In this document: one piece after another, positions 47,345-58,950 of the stretch
Layout: every line of letters begins with the position of its first letter
Position numbering within the stretch: the first letter of the stretch is position 1
NCBI GenBank assembly: GCA_949316235.1
Contig: OX438750.1
Coordinates: forward strand, 23,004,865 to 23,068,864
Direction: 5' to 3'
DNA length: 64,000 nucleotides
Origin: Oegoconia quadripuncta
Lineage: Eukaryota; Arthropoda; Insecta; Lepidoptera; Autostichidae
Notes under the pieces: model-generated
Database searches by the model: none
Told to the model about the DNA's origin: nothing
Seen by the model: only the letters and a program-made list of their open reading frames with translations
Made by a program: the position numbers and the translations under genes

Positions 47345-47775
47345 GTTAGTGACTCATCATCATCATCAGCCGAAAGCCGTCCACTGCTGGACAAAGGCCT
47401 ACCCCAAAGATCTCCACAACGATCGGTCCTGCGTTGCCCGCATCCAGCGGCTTCCCGCGATCTGTATGTACCAAATTGTCGTTCCACCTCCTGGGAGGCC
47501 TGACCACACTGCGTCTTCCAGTGCGTGGCCGCCACTCGGAGACCTTTCTGCCCCAACGGCCGTCGGTCCTATGAACAATGTGCCCCGTCCATTGCCACTT
47601 AAGTTTGGTCATTCTTCAGGCTATATCGGTCACCTTGGTTCTCCTGCGGATCTCCTCACTCCTGATTCGATCCCGCAGGGAAACACTAAGCATAGCTCTC
47701 TCCATTGCCCTTTGGGTGATCTTGAGCCTTCTTATGAGGCCCATAGTAAGCGACCATACTATCGATCACATATGC
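47345..47775 (-). mobile_element. RTE-type LINE, ORF C-terminus and 3' end
   Basis: The minus-strand frame reads AMERAMLSVSLRDRIRSEEI, RRRTKVTDIA, a stop, then RMTKLKWQWTGHIVHRTDGR and WGRKVSEWRPRTGRRSVVRP. It then shifts frame before the GLCPAVDG/TATTCAGC-type end with ATG repeats. This is the best-preserved RTE C-terminus here, about 430 bp, with one stop and at least one frameshift. The open plus-strand frame over the same DNA is its antisense. Confidence 0.75.
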
Positions 47776-48378
47776 CGCTGTATTGATTAAAGCAAAGTGT
47801 CGCGGGCGTGTACGGTGAGGTGGTTACACAAATTAGAGTACGACGATTTCACGACGCCCACAAAAATACTCGTATCAGGTATTACTTCAATAGGAGATTC
47901 AATGGAAATTATACTTCTATTACAAACATTACGAAAATCTATACAATGCGTACATTTGTTTTGATGTGATAAAAAGTTGTGCCACAATAATAATTCGCTA
48001 TCATTATTTACACCACGGCATAACGTATGGCTTCTCTCAATGAATCGATAAATGAATCATCTGAGGTTACACACACTTGCGCCAACGCCGCCGGCTGTTT
48101 ACCTACCTACTACGTCACAACTCGGTTTTAGCATCGCGCTTTTAAAAGTGCCGGCCGATTGACAAGTAGAAAATAAATTGATGGAGCGCCGAAATAAACA
48201 CTAAAACGATGATAGACTGTTACCAAACGCCTTTCTAGTATTTGCTTATTTTAAGCTGACATTGAAACTAATATAAGCAACAAAAATCAAACCCAAATAA
48301 AACAGAATCGACGTAGACTATGCATCACCCCCAAGTTTTAAAGCATGACAATAATACACTTGCATTATTTTAATATAT

Positions 48379-48521
48379 TGGTGTCGATTCGGATGTACAC
48401 CAACTAAACTAAAAACAAGTTTTAAAGTAGTACTGTATCTTTCTCCCTGGAGCAGTACGATGCGACGGCACCACTCCAAAATTGGTTTTAGTTTAGTTGG
48501 TGTACATCTGAATCGACACCA
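48379..48521. mobile_element. 143-bp MITE with long TIRs
   Basis: Left TIR TGGTGTCGATTCGGATGTAC then ACCAACTAAACTAAAA; right TIR inward TGGTGTCGATTCAGATGTAC with the same continuation, one mismatch in the first 36. It sits exactly at the 5' border of the LINE K 3' UTR (ATTGTAGGTATTACTTAAGT). Confidence 0.8.
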
Positions 48522-48680
48522 TTGTAGGTATTACTTAAGTAACTAGTGTAGCTTTGTTATCAATGTTGTGTACGCCTATTTATATCAGGACAAAACTAGT
48601 GTGTAAGCTATCATAAGAGTGTGATATGTTATACTGTTGGTGTACCTAATAAAGTAAAATAATAAAAAAATAATAATTTT
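48522..48680 (+). mobile_element. LINE 3' UTR (family K)
   Basis: TTGTAGGTATTACTTAAGTA, GTTGTGTACGCCTATTTATA, GTGTACCTAATAAAGTAAAA and A-rich tail. It matches 7160-7320 except for a short deletion. Confidence 0.6.
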
Positions 48681-51184
48681 GACTCAAGTGGACGAAAAGG
48701 GACTAAGAGATAATTTGTACAAACCCAAAAGAATAGAAGTATATACGAGTATATTTCTACATATTTACAGTGAATAAACTCTCAATGTATAACTCTTCCT
48801 TCGTATAAAAGATAAGTAACTAGATATTCCTTGGTCAGGGTTCGCTCCATCCATGTTGCCGGAGGGCATCCCATATTGCGTATAGGGCGTTTGCCAAGTC
48901 ACAGTCTCCATTCCAAAACCGCTTGCTCTAGTAATTGTACGTTTTGGGACACATTTACCAGCCCATTGCTATTTCAGCCAAATAACTTTCAGATTTATGT
49001 AAAGACCTTGATTCTCCGGCGGAATATTGTATTTGGTAATACTATACATTTTTTTTTAATCACAAGGTAATTTTAAAGGAAAATGAGTGTTAACGTAACA
49101 ATTCAGGATCCATTTGGGTGCATGCGTACCGGCATGTGTGGCGCCCGTTTATCAAACAAATGCGGACAAGCCGGCGGTATCGCTAGTTACATTGATAAAA
49201 AGCCACTGGAAATGTCACGCGTAAGTCGTACCTTTTTACCCTAACAGAATTTGTATTTGAGATAAGACAAACCCAGTCAAGCATATAATCAAAACGGCCC
49301 TGAAACATTTCCGTGCAGATTGGGCACCATCACAGTGATAATATATAACACTCTTGGAGAAAAAGATTGGATTCCAATGACTATAAAGTGTTTGATATTT
49401 AAATTTCAGAACAACGCAAAGTTACACAGTACACATATCTAACACCCTACAGTATTGTTGAACGTTATGAAACCGAATAAGGTATTTCCTTTATTCAAAG
49501 CCGGTAGTGCAATTGACTCCGCTAATTTGATATGGGTATCAATTACATTAATTTTTCCTTATTTTCTCGAATCACAAATCGTAACCTAAAACCTACCTAC
49601 TTAAAAAAAGCAACCGTTGAGTTTCTCTGGAGAGGCAACTATGGGAATTAGCAAAAATTTTAACCATCATCATCTTATTTAAGAGCCCTGCTTTTTCATA
49701 GAATCCTAGAAGCCCTATAGAAACATCTTCTCATAACCTACTTGAGATTTTCCATTGAGAGTCCAAGTCAAGTTAACAAGAAAGTTCTGATGCCTTAAAT
49801 GATCAGTAATTAGGGAAATGGAAATGAGGTTTAAGGTGGCTATTTTCCCCCTGATGGAAACTGTCAACTTTGGAGGTAGTGGGGAGTCCTGTGGGATGGG
49901 CTCCTCTACAAAAAGCTACAATATCCACTGACGACCCTGTGACATGGCGAGTCAACGCCGCCAGTAAATAAGCGTTTCCCCTGGTGTTGAGCAGCAGCAA
50001 CATCAGTACTGGCAGAAGGCCGAAGATACAGTATCAAGAAGGGCTTTTGACTGGATATTAAGAGGCGGGAACACCCCGGCTCTTAAACTGCGGTGTGGAA
50101 GGCAAGAGGGAAACCACCACACAATCTTCCCTATTTTGGAGTTTTATGAAATGCACAACAATAAGATGGAAAAATCTCCACCGACAAGAGCATGGCTCTT
50201 AAATCAGATGATGATGGAAACTGTCAGACAAGTTTTCTCTAGGCAGTTTTCAACCTCCTTCAAACAGAATATATTTTTAATTCGGTCAGGAGTTTAAAGC
50301 AGATTCTACTCAGAGAAAAATTTATCTGAAAACTTCGTCTAAACCAGAACATTAATTTCAAGCACCTAATAAAAAATTTAAAGAAATTTCATTTGATCCA
50401 GTGTTGAAAGCTGCTAATTTTTCCAAAATAACTTGCAGAAAAGTGTCATAAGGCATTTCGGCAGTTTTCGAATCTAGTGGCTCACAAAGGTCAGGTTCCT
50501 GTATAAACGTAGATATTTACGAAAACCTACGAAAAAAAATGTTCCAAAACAGACATTCCTTTGGTGCTAATGATGTAGAAGACTACACAAAATGGACGAA
50601 CATGCAAGCTGGATAGGTTCTCTAAAGTCTGATTTTGCAATTCTACTATTTGTAAGGGACAGTATCGCACATGCGCGGGCGATACTAAATAAATATTAAA
50701 ATTGTCGAAAAATGGTGGCTTTTGTGCTGGGTCTGCTTGGTGAACTATACTTAGCGGCAATGCCCTGTAGCGGAATATTTATTAGTTTCATTAGCATCAT
50801 CTTTCTATGTCAGCTGTCTCAAAACTAAGCTCAAGCTTATTATAATTTACAAGTTTAGTATGTAAATATAACCGATGTCACTTCCACTAATGTTAAGATG
50901 CGTGTAGTTGTGTTTACATGTAATTATCAAGCCGGGACCGCCATTTTATCGGCGTTGACCCCAGTGCCACTGGACGACCGGCCCGAGAGCCCGACAGAGG
51001 CCTAATTTAAATACATATACATACCAACATGTAAACCACGCTATTGATCGTCAATTCCAATTTGTAAATTGACATTTTAATTAACCGTATTAGTCATACG
51101 TATTTGGAATATATTTACAAATATCAGTTGGTGGGGTTTGTTTGCTTTCTCGTATTAGCTTGATTACCAGCGTCATCCTTTGAG

Positions 51185-51425
51185 AGACGTGTGTGTTATA
51201 ACTGATGATTGGATCGGAGACTACTAGCGGCATTTTCGCGTGAGTGTTTCCATGTTTTGGACGGCACGTTAAACAGTCGGTTCCGGTTGCTTTCAATTGA
51301 ACGCAGTCATTAAGGCAAGTCGGCCTATAGGGGCGGCTTGAAAACACTGACAACAATCAGGTGACTAATATAGTCTGATAACAGCCCGTAATAGGCCAGT
51401 ATGATAGATTATGACCGCATACACT
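51185..51425 (+). mobile_element. 5S-rRNA-derived SINE, family D (diverged)
   Basis: GATTGGATCGGAGACTACTA then GCGGCATTTT corresponds to the 5S C-box region and junction of the 5.8-kb copy. It is followed by GTGTTTCCATGTTTTGGACG, GCACGTTAAACAGTCGGTTC and GGCGGCTTGAAAACACTGAC. Plus orientation; the head is weak. Confidence 0.6.
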
Positions 51426-51498
51426 TCTAACGACTCCAACAGTATAGACGAAAGGCTGTTGATGTGTGTATGTTGTGAATGATAAAGTTTGCACTTAC

Positions 51499-51676
51499 CA
51501 GTTCGAATATAAGCTCCTTCTCGTCAAGCTGCCGTAGCTCGTGTCGGGACCGTCGTTGCGGGCGGGAGGGGGTGGCGTGCGGCGGCTGGTCGCCAAGAAA
51601 GGTGGGGGTACCGTCCACCGTCGTCACCAACGGCTTCAGGAGCCCGCCGCGCTCGAACTCATGCGCTGAGATCTTC
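51499..51676 (-). CDS. Pde11: Pde11 exon: linker leading into GAF-A
   Basis: Internal coding exon of 178 nt, acceptor ...GTCGACAG before G51676 and donor CTG|GTAAGT after 51499. G51676 completes the Arg codon begun by the 57-kb exon. The 59 following codons read KISAHEFERGGLLKPLV at the start, then VDGTPTFL, a Pro/Arg-rich variable stretch, and end RSRHELRQLDEKELIFEL. The last block is the helix that leads into GAF-A in PDE11 proteins and is strongly conserved; the Pro/Arg-rich middle is where family members vary in length. The exon is markedly GC-richer than the AT-rich introns around it, as expected for coding sequence. It ends on a complete codon and reads directly into VKDICNELEV of the next exon. 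Confidence 0.92.
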
Positions 51677-54189
51677 CTGTCGACGTATGGATGATTATAA
51701 ATAAAAGTAAACACTGACGACTTGTGGCCATTATTGGTCTGATGCATTTGTTTTCCACGGATAACAATAAGTCCACCAATCCGCAATGGACCCTCGTGGT
51801 GGATTATAGCTATAGCATGGGCAAATTATAGTCAACATTATTCCCAGTCCAGTCAAGGCAGAGACGTAATACCTACCCATAACAATCAGCAAAATGTCGT
51901 GGTGGCTAAACCTCCAACGATATGTCGAATATAACAAGCTGAAGTGCTAATAGTCTTTTAGCTTCGTAGTGTGAAACGATTAAGCTGGGAGGGTCGCCTA
52001 GTGAGTTTTGAATATAGTGACTATGAGGAATAAGGACTGGAGTAGCCTTTTCAGGTACTATGCATCAGTGAAACCCCGAAAGGACCGGGTGCCTAAGCGA
52101 ATATAACTGTCATATTTTGTGTCACAAAGTTCCGTACGTCACTGCAATTCCCCTTTCAATCTCAAACCCCCGCATAAACCGGTAGAAAGAAGCGCATGGC
52201 ATTCCGCGGTTAATGATCGACACTTAGATTGCATATTACGAAGTTTACATGACCAATGAACGCAGCCGATGACTGCTATAATCACATTTAATCAATTACA
52301 TTAGCTCTCCAAGTTTTCAAGCCAAATAGCAATGCACGCATTTGGCATGGCAGGTCAAATTATATGACCGGCGCTACGGTAAAGGCCAATGAACAGAATT
52401 AGAGCATTTGTACAAGGACTGGAACTCATAGCAAACCTTGGATTGTGAGGGCTCCGCCCACAAAACACAGATACACAAAATCTAGCAACCACGACAAGAA
52501 TTCGAAATATCCTCACTACATAACTTTTTACTTACATTAATATTACAAATTCGGGGAATGTTCTAGCTAGAGGTGGAAAACATTGAACACCATTTGAATA
52601 ACTCAAAAGCTCCAAAGATCGTAAAAGAGCCTCAAGGTCTCCTCTGAGAACGTACTAAACTCGTCCTTCATTAGGAATGATAATAGAAATGTTAAGAGTT
52701 TTTCAAAAGTTTAAGAGCTCTCCTCTTCTAATTGAGACGAGAAAGAGGTACGGAATTGAAAGCACGTAAGTAAAGTAAGGCCGAATATAAGAAAAGCGTT
52801 AACAAGTTTATTATTTTTTAAGATTTGCTAGTGGGTGCTTCACTATGACTTACAAATAACGCTTATGAATTAAATAATAGTTGAGTGTGCAGTCGTTTTA
52901 AGGCATACACAACATGCAAAATAATATTACATAAAATACAACAAGTAAATACAAATCTTAAAGTAGATTTTGTATTTTCTAGCCTTACGTTATATAATAT
53001 TATCTAAAAAGAAAAGGACAAAATGTTCATGTCTAGTTATCTATACTACAATTATTAAGCACTTACATTATGCATTATAACTACCTAATCGTGAAAAAAC
53101 AGAAAGGTAACACAAAGAATAAACACAAAAAAAAACAATGATAATTCTTTTTGATTGATCTGAACTTCCGAAATCGAATCATCAATATACAACGTGATGA
53201 TATAAGTCGTTGGATGCAAACACTTTATAAAATACAGAACACTGCGAAAAAGTTAAGAATTATCGGACCAGTTGCCACTTTCACTAATTCGCTCTTTTCC
53301 TAGACTCGGTCACTTTTATTCACATTTTCGTAGCATCTGTAACGAATATGGAAGCCACGAATGTCACAAGGACACCAAATAATGCCGCACGTATAATATT
53401 AGTGGCCCTGAATCCAAAAAACTTGGGCGTCAGAAATAGCTAACAGGCTACAAGGGTAGGTTTTAGATCATAAGGATTTTTGAGGTAATGGTATGCCTGA
53501 CCAAGTCAAACGGTGTGAAATTAAGAAAGTCAAATCTTTATTACACAATAGGCAAAGTTTACTAAATTAGAGCAGCTGCCTACCCGTATTACACCTATTG
53601 TCCCCCATATTCGCTAACCACCGTATTAATAGTCTACACAATGCGACAAATCTGGACACAATAGTGGAGTGTATCAATTAGTACCTTGGCCGTGAGCCAG
53701 GGGGATTATCTGACAAGTTATAAAAGCTGACCAACGACGTATAAAGAACTTGTAAGAGGGAGTTAAATAAAAATTCTGAGATCCAACCACAATGGTAAAT
53801 GTGAGATTAGTGTAGAACCACAGTGAAATGAAATTGAGATCGAATAAAACTTCATATTTATTCAGGAAACACGCAGTACAAATTAAAATAGATAAAAGAA
53901 CTACTATAGATATAGCGGCGACTAAAAGTGTTTCCATCGATAGTAAATACAGAGAAACTAATAGAGAAGTAACTACACAGAAATTACGTAATTATTAAGT
54001 AGCAGACCGACTCACAATTGGAATCGATAACTATAGAGATTTGGTACTCAAATTATGATACGAACAACCACACCGTTTTATTAATAAATTTGAAGACTCG
54101 GGAACGAAATCGTAGTAAAAAATCTCAGTAATATGAGAGTAGAACAGAACATAGAAAAATAATATATCCCACGTATTTGTGTGATGCGA

Positions 54190-54320
54190 CTTTAATACAT
54201 TTTTTTTTTATATGAGAGGGCGGCAAACGAGCATGCGGGTCACCTGATGGAAAGCAATCACCGCCGCCCATGGACACCCGCAACACCAAAAGGGTCACAG
54301 ATGCGTTGCTGCTGCATAAC
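54190..54320 (-). mobile_element. LINE 3' end (family Q) with A-tail
   Basis: T-run at 54201-54210, then GAGAGGGCGGCAAACGAGCA, TGCGGGTCACCTGATGGAAA and GCAATCACCGCCGCCCATGG. This is a well-known conserved 3' segment of lepidopteran LINEs. It is 5'-truncated. Confidence 0.6.
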
Positions 54321-54749
54321 ATTAAAACTGTGCCAATAGGTAAAACCAATAATGTTCATAGGCCTATTACCGAGCAAACTGGCAAATAACCAACAACAAA
54401 CGTTATTTTGATACTAATTATTAAACAGATCACGTATAATGCAGCCGTGTTTATTATACAAACTACCCTTAACTTCATGCTCATGGCGAGCCAGAACAAT
54501 ATCCAATTTACTCTTGTCCAAAGGTTTATTGACAGGATTAAATTGGATATTGTTATCTACTAACATCGCGTCGCGCGCATCATAATTAAAAGTGTTTTGC
54601 ACGCGCTGAATATAAAGTTGCATATTTTGTATGAAATTATTTATTACGATCACACGTGCATACTCCTGTATAGCATTAGGAATTAGTAAATCAATAAATA
54701 TACGACTGACAAAGACAGGAGCAGAGTGGATAGGCATCTACTGGGATCG

Positions 54750-54826
54750 CGTGCTTCATCTTCGACCACATCGTCACTTTCCATCAGGTGAGATTGTGGT
54801 GAAACGCGTATCCAGTTAATCATAAA
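54750..54826 (+). mobile_element. LINE J 3' terminal fragment
   Basis: GCTTCATCTTCGACCACATC, GTCACTTTCCATCAGGTGAG and GTATCCAGTTAATCATAAAA encode the last residues (SSSTTSLS..) and stop region of family J, as on the minus strand at 6680-6740. Confidence 0.6.
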
Positions 54827-55185
54827 AAGGACCCACAAACTCCAGTTTTTCTCATTCCACCTTTGTTTTTACTTGAGTGATTCTAAGTGTGTGTAAAACA
54901 TATGTTTAGCGGGCCTATTTTACAAACTTTCATCATTCCGTTCAACAAAATTTTCTATGCCAAAAGTTCTTGACTATTGCCAGAAAAATCTTAGTAGCGG
55001 CTGGTCCGTAGGCGAATAAACTGTACGAGCAGATGGAAAACTTTCTAGATAATGAAGGAAAGAAGCTTAAACTTGACTGGTCCCAATTTTTTACGCCACC
55101 TAAAGTTTTCAAGGTAAACACACGGTATTTAATTATCGGTACGTCCCAAAAACTTTTTTGTTATACTTGTATATATACTTTACTA

Positions 55186-55495
55186 GCTGTCCGCCCGCGG
55201 CTTCGCCTGCGTGGAATAACTTTATCGCGGAAATTTCTTTATCCCGCGGGAACTACTCACTTTATCGGGACAAAAAATATCATATGTCTCAATCCGGGGT
55301 ATATTCTATCTATAGCTTTAAAAATGTAAAATCTGACTATTTTAAGTGTACCCTGTGTACCTACAAAATAAAGCATTTTTGATTTGATTTGATATGTACC
55401 GAATTTTATCCAAATCCGTTCATCCGCTTCTCCGTGATTGACCAACAAACATACAAACATCCAAACTTTCACATTTATAATATTAGTTAGATAAC
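55186..55495 (-). mobile_element. Helitron-like element split by a LINE end
   Basis: Minus strand: TAATATTATAAATGTGAAAG, CACGGAGAAGCGGATGAACG, GGATAAAATTCGGTACATA, then (after the insertion) GATAGAATATACCCCGG, TATTTTTTGTCCCGATAAAG, and the end CACGCAGGCGAAGCCGCGGG, GGCGGACAGCTAGT. The CTAG-T end with preceding hairpin supports the Helitron call. Confidence 0.6.
55305..55393 (+). mobile_element. LINE 3' end (family L) inserted in the Helitron-like element
   Basis: TAGCTTTAAAAATGTAAAAT, CTGACTATTTTAAGTGTACC, CTGTGTACCTACAAAATAAA and a GATTT-repeated tail. The same 3' UTR follows the open frame at 63.2 kb. Confidence 0.7.
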
Positions 55496-56654
55496 AGTTC
55501 GTTATTTTTGTTACTTTTTGTGATCTGTCCTAAAGAATGAAAGACAAATCGGTTGTTGCTTTCGTTTGACATTTTAAGTCTCTAATTAATAGTAGGTAGT
55601 CTATTTTCTTTTATTTGAAAATTTCTAGAGACGTCAGTTCTATTGAGAGTCCAGTTTATTATTATGCATTATTGGTATGCCTATGACTCCCAACTTAATT
55701 AAGACCATTATTTATATATTCATTATTTAACATATTGTTTATTCTGTCATTAATTACAATCTTCTTCCCATAGTTCAAACCATTGGATTTTCTTACTTCC
55801 TCTTAAAGTCAATATCACTTTCGTCTAATATTCATTTCCGCTATCTATTAACAAAGGTATTTTTAACTATTTATGATTGTCACTTAATTTTTAGATTTAA
55901 AACTTAATAACAAAAGCTATAGAAAGGTTCAACTTTTACAGCACCTATACACCAGTATTCAAGAGCCGACTTCTTACATACCGTGAAAATTAATAGCGTG
56001 GTAGAAATAAGGACATCTAAATACATGTAGAGATTGTTTTCGACACATGGTAACACTGCCAAAATGAACCAATTACGTTAGATATTTTGTGAGAGACAAG
56101 GACAAGCCGCCTAATCTATCTCGGCTTCAGTACCACAGAAGGTATTTGAGGGTAGGAAGATTGATGTGGACAAGGGATGGAAGCGAACAGTCGTGATAAG
56201 GCGAATTTATCGATGTTTGAATAACGAGCGGTGATAATTTTATGCATCTATTTGCATGTATGTATTTGCATAAGAGGTGAAAGATCAAAAGTGGAGGTGA
56301 CATTTAAATTTGCACATAAGTGCCATAAACAAACAAAGCTTGAGGATTATCTCATATCTGTCTTTAGAAGAATTATTTATTTGATAGAATAAAATGCGAT
56401 TAGGCGAGAGATCCTATTAACCAAATAAATAAGCAGCTCTCATGTGTAAAATACTAATCGTACCTAACTACTAATAACTGGTATGTTGGCATATCGATAC
56501 TTATCAAAATGTGATGTAAAACTTCTTAACCACTCAGACTGTATCCATTAGGCATTTTTTGTAAAAAGTATGTTCAGGCAACATTTTTAAGTCTAACCTC
56601 AATTTTACAGATTGGCGGGGTGGTCAAAGATGAAACAAGCATTCCTAATTACTG

Positions 56655-56910
56655 CCTCATCAACATCTTATCATAGGGCGTCCACTGCTGAACACATATG
56701 CCTCGCTCTACGGATCTATGGAAATCTATGGATTTCCAGAGCGACCGGTTGGAAACGGCCTACATTCATCGACTTTCAGCGACGTCATACGTCCATCTGT
56801 TGGTGAACGTCCCACGCTGCGCTTGTCAGTACAGTTCAATGCCTCACGGTCATCAGTTTTTCGAGCTATGTGCCCTGCCCATTACCACTTGAACTCAATG
56901 CTGCTGATGG
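56655..56910 (-). mobile_element. RTE 3' end, decayed
   Basis: GGGCGTCCACTGCTGAACAC then ATATGCCTCGCTCTA, AGAGCGACCGGTTGGAAACG, TTTTTCGAGCTATGTGCCCT and GCCCATTACCACTTGAACTC. It has the same order as the 4.2-kb copy, with a small duplication of ATCTATGGA. Confidence 0.6.
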
Positions 56911-57106
56911 GGACAGAATGACATATGTAGTTAGAGTAGCGGAGAAGGCTGGTTGAGGTCGGAGTTACTTCTAATTCACATACAAATGTTGGTCAAAAAG
57001 TAGCCAGAGAAATCTCTTGCAACTTTACAAGTGGTTAGAAAAGAGATGTGTTTTGATGGATATTATCCGAAATAAGTCTGGTTATGATGAACCCTTGAAA
57101 GTTTAC

Positions 57107-57223
57107 CTGACGGGTGTGGTAGCTCCGGAGCCGGATCCGGCTCTCGATGGGGACGCGAGCTCGGCACTAGGTGGAGTCGCGTGAGATACCAGCCAAGCGT
57201 CCACAACTTGCCGAGTCGCTTTC
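57107..57223 (-). CDS. Pde11: Pde11 exon: N-terminal regulatory segment before GAF-A
   Basis: Internal coding exon of 117 nt. The acceptor is ...TTGACAG before G57223 and the donor is AG|GTAAAC after 57107. The first base completes an Arg codon from an upstream exon outside the window; then come 38 codons starting KATRQVVDAWLVSHATPP and ending in a Ser/Gly-rich stretch followed by TTPV, and the last two bases (AG) start the next Arg codon. The KATRQ..DAWL..HATP motif is the conserved segment found just N-terminal of GAF-A in insect PDE11. This part is not catalytic; in the family it lies in the N-terminal regulatory region, and its Ser/Thr-rich tail is a plausible phosphorylation target (inference). 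The intron upstream runs past the window end. The exon is not preceded by a usable Met, so it is internal. Confidence 0.88.
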
Positions 57224-58294
57224 CTGTCAACAAATGAAGAATTAGTAATGTTATACGATATGAAGCACGATTACCGAAGTCCTTAGATGATCACTAAAGG
57301 CATTTTCACAAGAGTTTTCTCGTGTCGGAGTCGATCAAGTTTGTTTTCAATAGTGACCTGTGTGTGAAGTGCGAGTTTTGTCTGGTTTTTAACTTTACCG
57401 TCGCGTTCGCGTTTACGCAAAAAGTATCTATGAAAAAAATCGTTTTGCAAACTATCCGCTAGAGGCGCTGCACATTTCCTCATAAAAATCGTCACGTAAA
57501 CGTGAACTCGGTAGTAAAGTTAAGTCGAAACAAAACTCACACTCCGCCCTCCGTACAGGGGTGACTTGAAAAACTGACAGACAAGTGATCACTAGTTTGT
57601 TAAACCTTCTGTGTTCTTCGACATTCTTGCTTTATTCTAACTTAAACAAAGTTTTATGGTCATGAACGGCGGAAACCACATCCTATCAGTCGGCCCATCA
57701 ATTCGTTTGCACCTTATTTATAGGATATTTATGTTTTATGAAGTACAATAAAGCGTTTACAAATAAACGAGGTTATGTAATTTTTGTTAGGTGTATAGGT
57801 ACCTATCATTTACCTGGCTATTAACTAATGAGCTCTGAAGCAAAAAATAATTAAACGGAAAACATAATCACATCATCAATACTTCAAGTCTCAACGAACC
57901 AACCAACCCAACTATGTTAAATATTTTATTGTAACAAACTCAACGTAAAGAATATTTATATTATACAAAAAGAAACAAACATTCATTATATTTAGACAGG
58001 TGTGAGTGAACAAGTTGAGACCTTGTTTTTCTGTTTTTACAGAATAAAATGTCCGTAACAGAAATTTCATTAAAACGTAAGGAAACATATAACGAAAGTC
58101 TTTAGGCTAATGTTTTTGAATACCTTAATTCAATGTGATCATTTTTAAAATTGTGGTAATATTAAGAAATTAATTTAGATATACAGAAATATTTCGACTT
58201 TGACAGCGTTATTGCCTACATAGAGAACACGCACGATCATTTTATGGGTTTTTTTTGGCAGGTAATATTCGCCAGCATCATAAAACAAGAATAA

Positions 58295-58950
58295 ATTTGT
58301 TTTTAAACGACTTCAAAAAAGAAGAAGGCTATCAATTCGGTTATATATTTTTTTAAATGTTTGTTACCTCAGAACTCCGTCATTTATAAACCGATTTGGA
58401 TTTTTATTTGAAAGGATATATATTTCCAGATTGGTCCCATTTTTATCAAAATCCAGTTCTGATGATAGGTTTCATGAGGAATTGAGGGAACTCCTCGAGT
58501 ATTATAGGCACACATATAGCGATTTAGGCATTCTCGGCAATAAGTCGAGCATTTGTATTCAGAAAGTATCATTAACCGATCGGAAAAATAGGAGGTTCAC
58601 AATTCATCTGAATTTTTTCAATGTTTTTGTTGTTGCACGATATCTTCGTCAATAGTTAACTGATTTTAGTGGTTACTTTTTTGTTTGATAACATTAACCG
58701 CCATACTGGTCCAATATAAATTTGGTTAACATCTGATCATGCACTTCGGAGAGTATGGAACTTAAAGAAGCCATTTTTGTTTTGCCAATTTTGGTGGTTC
58801 AATTATATTTATTATATTTACAGCAGTGCATTTTATTACGGCATATAAAGACAGCAGACATAGAGAAAGATGCAAAGTATCAAGCCTCTCAGAGAGATAG
58901 GAGGTATCAATTTGTTCATACCCATTTAACTTATCTCTATTAATGATAAC
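58295..58950 (+). repeat. Dispersed repeat family E, long copy
   Basis: AAACGACTTCAAAAAAGAAG then AAGGCTATCAATTCGG, CAGATTGGTCCCATTTTTAT, CAAAATCCAGTTCTGATGAT, TGAGGAATTGAGGGAACTCC, and at the end CATCTGATCATGCACTTCGG. I know this text as a repeat found in many insects, but I cannot name its class. It contains no intact coding frame. Confidence 0.6.

Larger units (their letters stand above)
43212..51498 (-). other. Pde11 intron (about 8.3 kb)
   Basis: Bounded by GT at 51498-51497 and AG at 43213-43212. Holds a possible foldback element, a tRNA-like fragment, an RTE fragment, a MITE within a LINE 3' end and a 5S-derived SINE. Nothing recognised in 43212-44519, 44706-46874, 46946-47344, 47776-48359 and 48681-51184. 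Within the last stretch the 14-mer GATGGAAACTGTCA occurs twice, near 49853 and 50212, in otherwise unrecognised sequence. Confidence 0.85.
51677..57106 (-). other. Pde11 intron (about 5.4 kb)
   Basis: Bounded by a GT at 57106-57105 and an AG at 51678-51677. Contains LINE ends, a Helitron-like element and an RTE fragment given separately. Nothing recognised in 51677-54189, 54321-54749, 54827-55185, 55496-56654 and 56911-57106. Confidence 0.85.
24063..57223 (-). other. Pde11: Pde11 locus, internal part (four exons, split gene)
   Basis: This entry joins the four coding exons described separately. Read on the minus strand in the order 57 kb, 51 kb, 43 kb, 24 kb, they give about 197 residues with no stop. 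Every junction fits: AG+G makes Arg between exons 57 and 51, exon 51 ends on a full codon, and AG+A makes Arg between exons 43 and 24. PDE11 enzymes hydrolyse cAMP and cGMP in the cytosol and carry two N-terminal GAF domains before the catalytic HD domain. The window covers the linker before GAF-A and roughly the first half of GAF-A. I saw no start codon exon, no second half of GAF-A and no catalytic exon, so both ends of the gene lie outside. The family assignment rests on recognising conserved GAF-A motifs and the pre-GAF linker; PDE5/6 are the main alternative but their linker differs. Confidence 0.88.

Noticed and set aside
47289..47786. 165-codon plus-strand open frame, the longest in the window
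   Set aside because: It lies exactly antisense to the well-recognised RTE C-terminal coding sequence; its openness follows from the codon bias of the opposite strand.
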